From assembly GCA_036365455.1 (NCBI GenBank), contig JAWQUS010000009.1, forward strand, positions 1,084,001 to 1,148,000: a stretch of 64,000 nucleotides of DNA, written 5' to 3'. The translations under genes and the position numbers were made by a program. Shown piece after piece: positions 12,601-25,800 of this stretch. Numbering within the stretch: position 1 is the stretch's first letter; each line of letters begins with the position of its first letter. Origin of the DNA: Macrosoma leucophasiata (taxonomy: Eukaryota; Arthropoda; Insecta; Lepidoptera; Hedylidae). Under the pieces are notes generated by a model. That model saw only the letters and a list, made by a program, of their open reading frames with translations, searched no databases and was not told where the DNA came from.

Positions 12601-15537
12601 TGAAAAATAATATAATTCCTTCGGAAAATTAATTGTTATAATTAATTAAATTAAAAAATTATTTTTTTTATTGATACTTTCATATTAATTCTGTATTTCA
12701 TAAAGCGCAGGTAACGAGGCCAAAATGATGATAATTTCGTATATTTTTGTAGAAGTAGAATCACACAGACGCTCATATTTCGAACTTCAATTAGCGGATA
12801 CTTGTTCAGATTTGTTAGACTACATTCTATTAATTAACTAAATTAATAATTACGAATAATAGCGTAAATAAGAAAAATGTAGTATCATTTAAAAAGACAC
12901 ACCGTGGGCGCGGCATAATAATGACACACCGTAGCGCGTCAGCCCATTGACCTTGTTGCGACCAATCGAATGCGAGCATTATCTATGTTAAAAGTGTGAG
13001 TGTCTGTTGTAATAATTGCAGTTAGTTCGTTTGCGTTAATGGATCAAAAATTGAATCTGATTGTATGAGAGGTTTCAATTCTATACTTACATTATATTCG
13101 TAGCAATTCAATTTAATTCATCGTAAGCCACAGAACATTTGATACAATGATATTTCATTAGAGCATCTATTAAAAATGATTAAAAATAATAACAATTCTT
13201 AAGAATCTATTATAAATGTATAAAGATAAATATTCAGTAACTAAGTCCCAGGTTGAAAGAAAGACGACGGTAGATATTTAAGTGTTAAACACTGCTTTTT
13301 TAAATAAACTTTTATCTACATAAACGAGTAGGTATGCTTTTATTGCAAAAATCTGTTATATTTTCCTTTGTATATGTACGTTATATACTTTAATTTACAT
13401 TACATTTAGGGACTAAATTTTCAACATTTATTTAATACTAAGAGAAAAGCTCGAGTAAGAAGGGGACTCACGAGTCGACAACCTTGTTGTGTACACACGG
13501 CAACGCGAATGCAAGAAACAGTAATTTCTTGAATATTTTTAGTGGTAAAATAATTATAGTATAAGAATTATTGTACTTAAAGTAAAGGCGACTCTATTTG
13601 CAAATTCTTTTTCTCTTAATATTAGCAAATTTGAAAAAAAAGTAAATCAATTGACAGACTTAGATTTAAATAAAGGTATAAAATATAATTGTCGGCCTTT
13701 CTTTTCTATTGTGTCTTCGTTGACGATCAGTTTATTTAGAATTTGCACCACGAAGGTATTCATTTATAACAGGAAACATTCAATCAATTCATTATCTTGC
13801 TTGAACTAATGCAATACAATGCAAAGGCGATTGCAATGTAACGATTACTGTTTAAATAGATATGTAGGTAAGTTATTGATATAACTTCTTAAAAATTATG
13901 ATAAACGAATTAACTGATATAAGGTAATTGACTACTTAAGAACGTTGTTTTAATTTAAAGAAGAAATTCTGAAAGAAATGCGTTGCCGTATGTTAATATA
14001 GATATCTATGACATACAATATGTAATACCCATTACAGTTACATTGAGCATAGGTTAGCTATGTTCTATAAACCCTATACAACTGAACGACTCTACACATA
14101 AGACATAGCATCCACTATCTCTTTGACCCACACATATTCTGATGAAAGAGAGAATCGTACCAGTCAATACGCGTATTACATTAGTGTTCACAGATTGAAT
14201 GTAAAAGAGGTAGGCTAAGGAATAAGTTTCTCTAAAAATGACTACAGCTACGTAAAGAACTACACAATTATCTTACCGGCTATTAAAGCTATTTTACTAA
14301 TATTTTGACATCAGTTACTTTTATTGTCGGGCTTCATATAAATTTATTTCACACTTCCAAGTAACAAGACTTATAAAATATGCATATAAAATGATGGATT
14401 AAAGACAGAGTTCCGTCAACAATTTATGTACTTAATAAAAATAGATAGAATATTATAATATTATATATTATTTTTACATAATGTCTTGGCATCATTATTT
14501 ATATTGTCTCTCGGTGTAGAGTTATTGTCTCAGGAAGATCTGTCGAAGAACACGTTGCTCACTATGTATAGTCATTTCATTTGGATGGTGACGATAATGG
14601 GGGCTTAGTTTTCCCCACCAGATGGCGTTAGGATACGTTAAGGGCTATATTAGGATAATTTAAACCATAACTTCGTGTCCATATCATTATGCCTTGAAAA
14701 TATGGTTATCAAAGATTTTAGTGCCGTAAGTGTATTTCCAGTGACGTCTGGTGGAAACCGCCCCCTTTCGCATTTAACCAATAGTCTGCACCCAAACGAA
14801 TAATTACAAATATTAATCTATAAAAGCACTTTTCACTAATACTACGACACCAAACATCAAACAAATACACATCAACTAATTCTAATTACAATAAAGAGGG
14901 TAGAAACGGAAAAAAATCAAGGAGCGTATAAAATTTTTCCCCTAAAAGTTTAGGCTAAAGCTTCACGACCCTACGACTTATTCATAAGCTGCTTATACAC
15001 TTTATATAAATAAACGTAGATGCTATCCCAAAAAGGTATCGCGTTAAGTTCAAAGTTTAAACGACTTCGAACGTTACGGGTAAGGCGCCTCAATATGGCG
15101 CGCATTATCACAGCATCAAATAATTTACGTCACCCGATCACGCGGGTGATTTGTAAAGATCAGTTAGCCATTTCCGTCTTCGTTTATTGTCATCGTATAT
15201 AAATGTTTATTGTCATAAAATTACGTTTTTTATTGTCAATCGTTAGAAGCTTACATTTAAAAATAGCTCCATTTATAAACGCTCATACAGACGACAGACT
15301 TTTGTAGCACATTTTGCCATTGATGCGGATATTGAAGATACATAAAAATATATATTCACATATACATATCCCCAAAATATTTCTACGTCACTATACTAAT
15401 TTATGTAACAAGGCCTGTCATTTGTTATGAGCTATTTCACACAGTTCGACCATAGATAATAATAAATCGGTCTGACCGCTACGTGTTGTTTCCAATTCAC
15501 TGAGCTTATTGTCAATAGATTTCAATTATTGTCATAA
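9700..15537. other. 6-kb AT-rich flank without recognised repeats or genes
   Basis: Unlike the rest of the window, no copy of the repeat families is found here. Short ORFs (e.g. 11865-12089 +, 15020-15202 +) have no domain and AT-biased composition. A cluster of ATTGTC motifs lies at about 15180-15550. Confidence 0.5.
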
Positions 15538-15543
15538 TTTATT
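15538..15543 (-). promoter_or_regulatory. candidate polyadenylation signal AATAAA
   Basis: TTTATT on the plus strand reads AATAAA on the gene strand about 260 bp after the stop codon. Such hexamers are common in AT-rich DNA, and others lie further downstream (15180-15235), so this is only a candidate. Confidence 0.25.
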
Positions 15544-15800
15544 GACAACATCATACCTTTTCACTTTAGATAACAGTTTGAATAGAAAGAGTGAAAACGA
15601 GCGATGTTGAAAGCGGACGTTGTCAATTCCGAGTTACGTATAATCGTCTGTAGCCATTGCCACTTCAGCTAATAAAAAACAAAACATGGCAATAGCAATC
15701 ACGTTGATTACTGTCATAGAAAATTTAAAAATGTATATTCAGTGGCAATGGCTACCAATTTCAAATGGATTCCAATATGAGCGTGACAGTAACTGCCGCC

Positions 15801-16004
15801 TCATACATCCAACTCAGATTTAGCATTATCGTCGTTGTACATTTCAATTTGCTGTTGTATCCATGGTATGTACTTGGGAACGTACGCGTAGACCCCGGGG
15901 AGGCGCGGGTGAGCACACTTGATCCCCCAAGAGACGATCCCGCCGACGTACCACCGGGTTGGGTCCCCTGGGTCCTTGCAAAGCAATGGACCGCCCGAGT
16001 CGCC
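15801..16004 (-). CDS. Corin: Corin-like last exon: catalytic Ser and C terminus
   Basis: 204 bp, phase 0, 67 residues then TGA at 15803-15801. GDSGGPL carries Ser482; IVSWG and PGVYAYV form the substrate-pocket walls. A short acidic tail ([12 protein letters not shown]) follows the final helix. Acceptor TTGCATTTCCAG. Confidence 0.96.
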   Translation of the reverse strand, partial: GDSGGPLLCKDPGDPTRWYVGGIVSWGIKCAHPRLPGVYAYVPKYIPWIQQQIEMYNDDNAKSELDV

Positions 16005-19000
16005 CTGGAAATGCAAAATTTTTTTGATTGAGTCGAGGTTTTTTTTATTGAAAAATACATATTGAATCGTGTAGTCATCCCTAAATACAATATTCAAGAA
16101 GAAATATTGCACATTGACTTTAGGATGGAGACTTCGGCTTATTTCAGGTCTGTAGAGCGTCATCTCTTTCGCACTTGACCTTTTTTTTTAATGTAATAGA
16201 AGCGGCAAACAAGCATGCAGTTTACATTGATGTTAAGTGATGACTGCAGCCTATAGACACTTACACAAAGACCAAGGTCCGTCACCACTCCTGAGGCCTA
16301 AGGTGTTATGCCTCTGTGCCGGAAATTACAGGGCCATACATTACCACCTGATCGGAATACGATAGTGCTGAACACTACCATTTAGGGGCAAGTATATTAG
16401 GTAATGCTACGCCCGCGAGCTCCGTCACTGGAGCTCAACCAGCAGTGGGAAACGGAAATTGGTCACCGTCGCCTATGAAAATTTGTGGTCACCGTCGCCT
16501 ATGAACATTTGCAACACCAGGGGAGATGCCAACGCGCTGCCAGCCCTGAAGGACTCTCTCTTACTCAAGGTTTCTCTCGCTACTCTGTCTTCTCTCTACC
16601 CACAATGCGTCGTGTCGAGCAATACTGCTTTCTGTACCAGGCCTTTGATCGAACTTCCCAGCAATGATTATTATTTAATACAAATTCCACGCCGACAAAG
16701 TCGCGTGCAAAAACTTGTGGTCATGACTTGTGGGCATCTTTTGACGCCATTTTTGAAGAACCCCATATTGTAGCACCTAGGGAACACCTCAGAGGGAAGA
16801 TCGTTCCACAATTTACACGTTCTGGGCCTGTCTTTTCTTTACTGTTGCTTTTTCGTTTCATCCAATTTCAAATGACAACGATGCTAAAAGTTTCACTTCA
16901 ATAAAATAGATATAACAAGGGAAATTCGAAACGATGCCAATCCATTCTCTACCTAGTAACGATAAGACTCGTAAAATATTGCAATCACATCGTAAGGCCT
17001 ATCAAATACACATCGCATACAATCCCTCTAATAACCAGACGTTCCCTGTTTAAGTGGCTACCAATATAGAGCCATGTTTACATTGCCGTCGTTGGTGTAC
17101 CGCCGCGTCATTAGGACGAGCTCAAATAAGGGCGATTGATAAGTAGGTCAGACACATTGCGATAATCTCACCACTGAATGTGGGCTAGCAACGGGAATGT
17201 GAACCGGGTTCTATTGTCGCGTTATATTCATTATACGAATTGAACATCTGAAACGGATGAAAATGACGTATTGTTAATTTGTGTCTCTGTGTACATTGTA
17301 GTGGATCTTTTTGCCGTTTATTGTTGCTCTTTTAATGTGACCCAATTTATTGTGTTTTCAATAAACTTTGAGTTGAAGGGACTATCTGTATTTTATACAG
17401 ACATTTAGTCATTTAGAAAAATAGCCCTGTAATTTCCGACACAGAGGCAGAACACTTTAGGCCTCAGGAGTGGTAACGCATCTGCATTTTGACCTTGGTC
17501 TTTGTGTGGGTGTCTATAATCTGCAGTCATCACTTAACATCAATGTGAACTGCATGCTTGTTTGCCACTTACATAACATAAAAAAGAGAGAATAAATAGC
17601 CCTTACTCATTGACTAACAACAACGCCCGGCCTTGGGCTAAAAAGACTACGATATTCAATAAACTGAAAAGTCTATTATATCGGTTGCCTAACTAGCATC
17701 GTTGGTAATAGATGGCGCTGCTGCTACCATAAAGCAATGCAATAGATGTGAAGGAAAGATTTGACAAATCGGGCAGGGCTTCAGTAGCTCAATTGGAAGA
17801 GCGGCTGGACTAGATTCCCAGTAGGTCGCGAGTTCGAGTCTCGCCTGAAGTCAAATTTTTCTTTCCATTTTTCTTTAAAAATAAAATATATTTCACGAGC
17901 ATGTGTTAATGCGAAATAATATAAAACAATTAAAAAGACTAATTTATTACTGGATATGTTATTTTAATGAAGACGAGGAATAAGCATGTTAATTATGTAT
18001 CTTCACGTCAAGTCCATTACGAGGGAGGCAGAGAGTGTGGTGCGCCAGATATTCCGATCCGGAAGGAGTTCCCGCGTATAAGAATGAACTTGTCGAAATT
18101 CATACTTAAGATGGTGGGAAAAAAAAGGCATGCTCCGATGGTTCGGGCTTATAGAAAGAATGTCTAATGAGCGAATGACTAAACAGATATACAATGCGAA
18201 TGTGGATGGTTGCAGAGGCCCAGGAAGACCAAGACTGACTTACCATTACCAAATAGGTCGAGTTCTGTCTGATAGTGGTGTCAAAAGTCTTAGGAATCGG
18301 CGTGCATGTATGAAGAGAATGATGAAGGTAGACGAGGCACGAGTGGTATGTCAGGTCCGGGATATTTGGCGCTCTACACTCTCTGCCTACCCCGTTAGGG
18401 ACCTGGCGTGAAGATACATAGATAATAATTTAAAGAAACATGGAAAGAAAATATATAAAGGTGGGGCTTGAACCCGCGACCACTGGGAATCTAGTCCAGC
18501 CGCTCTCCCAATTGAGCTACTGAAGTTCAATTTTCTTTAAATATATCTCACTAGCATGTGTTATTGTGAAAAATAATCCAAAAAAAAGTAATAAAATGTA
18601 CTATTCTCTTTATTTCACTTAAATACTTACTAAATACTTTACATATTTGAAAAAAGAACCTAAGGTAGCGGGAGTATAGGGTATAGTTCTAGCTGTCGGC
18701 GGTCAGGGAAGCAGAAAGAGGAAGGTTTCTCTCGCTACTCTGTCTCCTTTCTACCCACAGTGCGTCGTGTCGAGCAATACTGCTTTCTTCACCAGGCCCT
18801 TGATCTAACCTCCCAGCGATGATTATTATTTAATACTAGCTGTGCCCGCGACTTCGTCCACGTGAGAAAAAATGGGATTGTTCAGTATCTACCCGGACGA
18901 AGTCGTGGGCGCAGCTAGTATAAAAGTAGCCTAAGTTACTCCTTATTACATCAGCTACCTACCCGTGGAAGTCCCGTCAAAATCGGTAGAGCCGTTCCCA

Positions 19001-19786
19001 AGATTAGCCCCGCCAAACAGACAGACAGACAGATAGACAAAAATTGTAAAAAATGTTGTTTTGGTATATGTACCGTGTATACATACATATGCATTTAGTA
19101 AAAAGCGGTTATTTTAATATTACAAACAGACACTCCAATTTTATTTATTTGCATAGATTTATTATGGAGGGTAATATACCACATACCTTAGATCTAAAAA
19201 ACCTGTGAAAATTTTAAGCGTCTACTTGCTACCGTTATTATTATCGAGTAAAAAATATACGAAAAACCCCATAACATTTTCATTTTCTTAATATAAGCAA
19301 TTACTTTTTTCTTTATAGAGCGGTATCAGAAATACATAATTTGTGAAAATGTTTTCTAGCTATCACTATCTATGAGATACAGGCTGGTGACAGACAGACG
19401 GAGGGACGGACTGACAGACAGACAGCGGAGTATTAGTAATCCGTAGGGTCCGTTTTTACCTTTTACGAAACCCCCTAAAAGATAGAACTAAGATACAGAA
19501 TAGCTTAAAATATATTCAATGATTCTTTAAATTGACATAACTTTTTTATTTCTGAACCAATTCACATGAAACAAACACAAAATGTTAAGTGAAAATTACC
19601 ACAATATATTAATAAAAACTCGAAAATCGAATAAGCCGTTTCTGATATTAGCGTGCACAAACACACAGACAAACAGACATTTTTCCGGGATAAAAAGTAC
19701 TCAGTGTTGTACGCCGAAGGTTAAAGTATAATCATATCAAGTTTCATTGTAATCGGACAGGTAGTTTTTCTGTGATGCTTGAACAA

Positions 19787-19827
<41 letters not shown>

Positions 19828-22800
19828 AATTTTTCTAATCACATATTTGTGTTCAGTATCGATCTAGTAACAACCCCTGGTATTTATTTTTTCAATATTT
19901 TTAATGTACATAATTTACACTTCTACAGTTTTAAAAGTATAGATATAGTTGAATTCCACGCCGACACGGTCGCGTGCAAACACTTGTGGTCATAAAAGCA
20001 AAATGAGGCTTGGAACAAAATGATAAAGCATTAAGCGATGGGATGATATTATAAGCCTTTTGTAACCGACTATAAGATTCATTGCTTAGGTATGCCTGTT
20101 CGTTAAACACAGAGAATTATTTTCTTTGAAATCGTATTTAGTTCTTCCAATTTCTATTACTTATATGAATTTTCTTTCTAGCCTTTCAATAAAGGAGATG
20201 TTGCAAAAATGTATGGACCTCCGGCCATGTATTGTACACAATATCATTAAACAGGCAAAATCAATATAATAACGTTTTTTACTGCATATTATCACTTATT
20301 TAGCTTTGTTTGCAGTTACAAAACATTCTTTGCAGTTAGAATTGCAACTCAAAACCAACATGGCGAATATGGCGGGCGATGTCATTATGACATTTTCATT
20401 TTTTCAATTGTATTTTGATTATATAGTACTTGGAGAAAAAAGTAACATTTTCTAAATACTGTCGAAATCGATTGATCCCAAGCGTCGGCTGTATCGCCGC
20501 CATGTTGAACATAGTTGAAAAAGATAAAATCGTTTGAATTAAATTTGGTCGTAACTCTAAAATATATTCTTGAATAAATTAATTGTATTTTTTTCGGATT
20601 CTTCTTTAATTTACCCATTTTTTGAGGTCGTGTACGAACCAGAGCCGAGCTCGCAACATCTCCTTTAATCTTTGAAGTCGATTTTGCAAATCGTGGTCTG
20701 CGTATGTCATCACTGGCAATACACGTTGGTTAATGACTTTAGTTTTGCGACACTGCGGTAGTGTATGACCCAGTAATAACAATCACAGCGGCATAACACT
20801 TTAGGCCTCAGGAGTGGTAAGGCATCTGCATTTTGACCTTGGTCTTTGTATGGGTTCTATAGGCTGCAGTCTTCACTTAAAATCAATGTGCACTGCTTGT
20901 TTGCCACTTCCATACCATAAAAAAACCATCCATGCTTGTTCTCGTATCATAATACATAAAAATATCTAGCTAACCCTTGTGTATCTAAAACCCGCCACAA
21001 TGTTATTTATCCCAAATAAAATATCAAATCAATAGAAAAATACGATCAATTTCAATAAAGGCTTAACGTAATTGAAGGGCATTTAATTGGAGAGGCCCGG
21101 GTGACCCCCACACCCCACAGGGTAAACAGATGTTTATGAGATACGCGGGTTGGGACGGTTGGAGTCAATATTTTTATTTGTATCTTATTGGATTTTTTTA
21201 CTACGAAACAAAATTATATTAAGTTTTTTTGTCTGCCTCGGTAGCCTAGTGGTAGCAGGCCACTATTACTACGCTGAGGTCCTGGGTTCGATTCCCGGGT
21301 AGGGGGTTATCAGAGATAACGGTGTAAAGTCCTTTATCTCTGGTTCTATTGGGATTTATCCATTTTCGGGAAATTTCCCAGTACCTCAAAGTTTGGTAAT
21401 GTGCCCGGAGATGTCAACAGGCTCGCCTCCTGTTACATGGGCCAAAACGTAACCGGCGAATCGTGGGTGTTTGCATGTATGCTTAAATGCATTTACCTCT
21501 GCCTACCCCGTCGGGGATTACAGGCGTGAAGTTACGTTTTTTTTGTCTAAAATATTAACCGTAGCAATGATTTTGTGTTTATTGAGTACATATTAAATAT
21601 CTCAGAATTTAAAGAGATTATTAGGAATTAATTTTGAAGCGTGCATGGCCCCACGGCTGGTGTTGATCGTAAGCGATCTACTCGGTTAAGCAATACGGAC
21701 ACGGTCGGGTGTGTGATGGGTGAATGCTAGTGGCAAATTAAAATGCGCGTTTCCGTGCTTCGGAGGGCACGTTAAGCCGTCGGTCCCGGTTGCTATCGAT
21801 AGACAGCAGTCGTTAAACCTTGTCGGAGGCTTTATGGGTGGTTTGAAAACATCCGACTACGGGTTGGCCACTAACCCGTATCTCCAATCTCCACCAACCC
21901 GCATTGGAGTAGCGTGGTGGAGTAAGCTCTACGCCTTCCCCGAAAAGGGGGAGAGACTCTTGCCCAGCAGTGGGACGTATAATGGGTTGCCATTATTATT
22001 ATTAGGAATTATAACAAGAATATAAGCAAATATTATATATAGGTTAGGCTCCCAGTGCAGAATCATTTCGTTCATCCAGATATGCTGCAAACCTAATTTT
22101 TACGCATATTTATAATCTAGAGAATATATATCCACTAGGTTGCCTATCAAAAAATGGCCCCAAATATAGCCTATGGACACCCACACAAAGACCAGAGGTC
22201 AAAATGCGGATGCGTTGCCACCCCTGAGGCGTTAGTTATTATGTCTCTGTGATAGTAACAGTTATTACGAGGCCATACATTACCATCGAACCGGAACACG
22301 ATAGTGCTGAACACTACCATTCAGCGGCAGATAAATTAGGTAATGCGGTGGTGCCTACGCCCACGAGTGCCAACACTGGAAGTTTACCACCAGTAATTTT
22401 ACAAGATTGTGAATGTCTCAACGAAAGTGGGCAGTGTCTTCATAATAGTAGGTATAGTTTACCTTACCTGACAAGGCTTACCTACCATGACCAAATAGGT
22501 CGAGTTCTGTCCGATGGTGGTTTCACTGGTGGTAGAAATCCAGTGACGGAGTTCGCTTGCGTAGGCACCACCGCATTACCTAATATACTTGCCGCTGAAT
22601 GGTTAGTGTTCAGCACTATCGTGTTCCGGTCAGGTGGTAATGTACGACCCTGTAATTTCCGGCACAGAGGCATAAAACCTTAGGCCTCAGAAGTGGTAAC
22701 GCATCTGCATTTTGGCCTCTGGTCTTTGTGAAGGTAGTCTATAGGCTGCAGTCATCACTTAACATCAATGTGAACTGCAAGATTATTTGCCACTTTCATA

Positions 22801-25800
22801 ACATAAAAAAAATGGTGCCGTCAAAAGTCTTAGGAATCGGCGTGCATGTATGAAGAGAATGATTAAGGTAGATGAGGAACGAGAGATATGTCAGGACCGG
22901 GATATCTGGCGCTCTACACTATCTGCCTACCCCTGCCGTGAAGATAGATACATACCTGACAAGCATCCTTGCCACCTTCGGGGTACCCAGCGCAGATCAT
23001 GCCCTCGGTGACGTTCAGGTCGCGATGCTCCAGCCACTGGTTGCAGAGGTCGCGGTTCAGCACGGGCACCTCCACCTCGTTCACAGCCGGCTCGTATTCC
23101 GACACTGGTCGATGACAAAGTTGCTTTATAAATACCGTGTTAGGTTGAAACAGGTCTCTTTAGGAAGCTCAAAAAAGATTTGGTGAAGATAGCACTAACG
23201 TTAGCAACGCGGCCAAGTTTCTTATAAAGAGATGTTTGATTTGACGACTCAGCTCCTAAAATAAAATGAGCATGTTATCTTGGCCAAAAGTATTATAATC
23301 AAATGTAACTTCACAACTGTAATCCCCGTGGGGGTAAATGGCAGGCAGAAGTAAATGCATGTATACAAGTATAGGTACATGGCAATCCACAATTCGTCAG
23401 TTACTATTTGGCCCATGAAACATGTGGCGAGCCTATTGACATCTCCGGGCACATCACCAAACTTCGAGGTACTGAGAAACTTTCAGAAAATAGAAAAATT
23501 AAAATAGTACCAGCGGTAAAGGATTTTACACCGTTATCTCTGATATCCCACGACCCAGGAATCGAACCTAGGATTCCTGCGTAGCAGTAGTGACCTGCTA
23601 CCACTAGGCTACTGAAGCAGTTTTATCAATAGGGAAAAATAGGCCGCTGATAAAGAACTTTTGGGCAAAAGGCGCATAGTTGAAATAGCCTACAAGTTCA
23701 AGTTAGTTTTGTCAGTTTCTGAGTTCTGAATCGGATATATCGTCTAGGATGATAAAATGATCGCTATTCTTCATATCGTCCAACATCTTGCAGCCTTCTG
23801 CCTGCCTTACACGTCAAACTGAACGCGGCTTAAACACGGTCCAGCGTTGTAACTAAAAACTATAGGTATTCCCTTAATAATTGTTTTTATATTATTTCGA
23901 ACTCGAGTTTGAGTTCGAGTCTCGCCTGAAGTCAAATTTTTCTTTCCATTTTTCTTTAAAAATATATTTTACAAGCATGTGTTAATTACACGTTGCTATT
24001 ACACGTTGCAGGAGTTTTTTAGCGATAAGTAAAGATGAAAATAATAATAAAGATTATACATATAAGTACCGACCAGATTGTTATTGCTATATTTTTCTGT
24101 TTAATCGATGTCATGCAAAATTTTATAATAAAAATATATAAATTAATAAATAGATACAATCACATATATTAAATAATATGAATAATAGCTCTGAATTTAA
24201 ATGTCTTCATTTAAGATTATAGTCATAAGTTTATATTGTAATGTAAAATATTATATGTACATGAAATGTTCTCATAATTTTGCGGTGCCCCTACGGGGTG
24301 TTACATGTAACTACAAAATATTTAATTGTAAGACCTTATAACCATGTGACAAGCAAATAAATAAATAAATAAATAAATAATGCGAAATAATATAAAGACA
24401 ATTATTAAGGGTAAAAGCGACTTCTTTACGATATTTAAAAAACTGCAAAGTTTATTATGTCGATAGCCTAATGTGTGTGGCAATAGATGGCGCTACTGCC
24501 ACCATAAGGAAATGCAAAAAAAGTGAAGGAAAGATTTGGCAAATCGGGCGGGACTTCGGTAGCTCAGTTGGAAGAGCGGCTGGACTAGATTCCCAGTGGC
24601 CGCGAGTTCGAGTCTAGCCTGAAGTCAATTTTTTCTTTCCATTTTTCTTTAAAGATAGGTATTCCGTTCGAGTGTTATAGTGTCATCAAAACCTCAGCCT
24701 GCTAACTAGAGTTAAAAACTGTAATACGTACTGTCCTTATCGTCGCGCTTGCCCCATCCGATGACGGTGCAGAGCGTGCCGGGGCTGAGCGCGCGCCGCT
24801 CGGGCGGCAGGCACACCGGCGACAGGTGCTCGTGGTAGCGGACGCGAACTGCCAACTGCCCGAGAAACCAAGGTGTAAATATAATGAACGAACTCTAAAC
24901 AAATGTGTTTTTTCTTTTTTCGAATTATTCCCAGTTGCTCCCGCGGCTATTGCCACCGGAGGCAACTGAGAAGTGATTGCCCTGGCACTTTCACACATGT
25001 CATTGTCACCGAGTAACATTTTGACTATTATTTGATTGGTTTATTGTAGTCTTTAGTTTTGAAGATCCTTGATTGAAAGAGATCATTGTTTCTCTGGAAT
25101 CATTTAGGAGATATCTTCTCTTTATGTTCCTTCTTGAAGATAAAAATATTCCAACGAATCTAGAGATCTTGAAGTAGTCAGATAGTTAAAATAAAAATTG
25201 TTGTCTGTAAATGCAACCATTTTTTTTGTGTATTTTTTATGTAATGAAAATGGCAAGCAAGCATGCAGTTCACATTGATGTCAAGTGATGACTGTAGCCT
25301 ATAGATACCTACACAAAGACCAGAAGGTCAAAATGCAGTTGCGTTACCACTACTGAGGCCTAATGTGTTATGAAATTACAGTTGTACATTACCACCTGAC
25401 CGGAACACGACAGTGCTGAACACTACAATTTAGCGGCAAGTATATTAGGTAATGCGGTGGTGCCTACACCCGCGAGCTCCGTCACTGGAGCTCTACCACC
25501 ATTATTATAGCATTGTTATCGGTTAGTCGTTTTACGAACGATAATCTTAAGTGATAATATAAAAAAACACACGTCACAAGCCGAACGCTTAGGCCGCTCT
25601 TGCCTCTCACAGATCACCTCCAATAGATACCGCATTAGTGAATATCTCAGACAAGGTTTAGCAACTGCTATCTATCGATAGTAACGGGACCGACAGCTTT
25701 ACGTGCCCTCCGAAGCACGGAAACGCGTATTTTAACTTGCCACTATCGGTCACCCATCACACATCCGATTGCGCCCGTAATACTTCACCGAGTAGATCGC

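Larger units (their letters stand above)
18727..19995. repeat. interspersed repeat split by a 1.1-kb insertion
   Basis: The repeat of 16571-16725 resumes at 19952 after an insert of about 1116 bp. The insert starts with a foldback (18834-18921, TAGCTGTGCCCGCGACTTCG and its inverse) and holds ACAG-rich runs typical of lepidopteran retroposon 3' modules. Confidence 0.7.

Noticed and set aside
15765..16031. Plus-strand frame and shifted minus frame over the last exon
   Set aside because: Shadows of the catalytic-Ser exon; only the frame with GDSGG continues from the preceding exon.
20385..20618. 77-codon minus frame
   Set aside because: AT-rich composition with no domain and no splice context; not supported.
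22249..22683. 144-codon plus-strand open frame
   Set aside because: Runs through two Rep-C copies in opposite orientations; chance frame.
24768..24846. Alternative acceptor (GGCAG|TTCGCG) for the 24732-24855 exon
   Set aside because: It breaks the frame of the [11 protein letters not shown] segment; the acceptor 7 bp upstream keeps phase 0 from the preceding exon.
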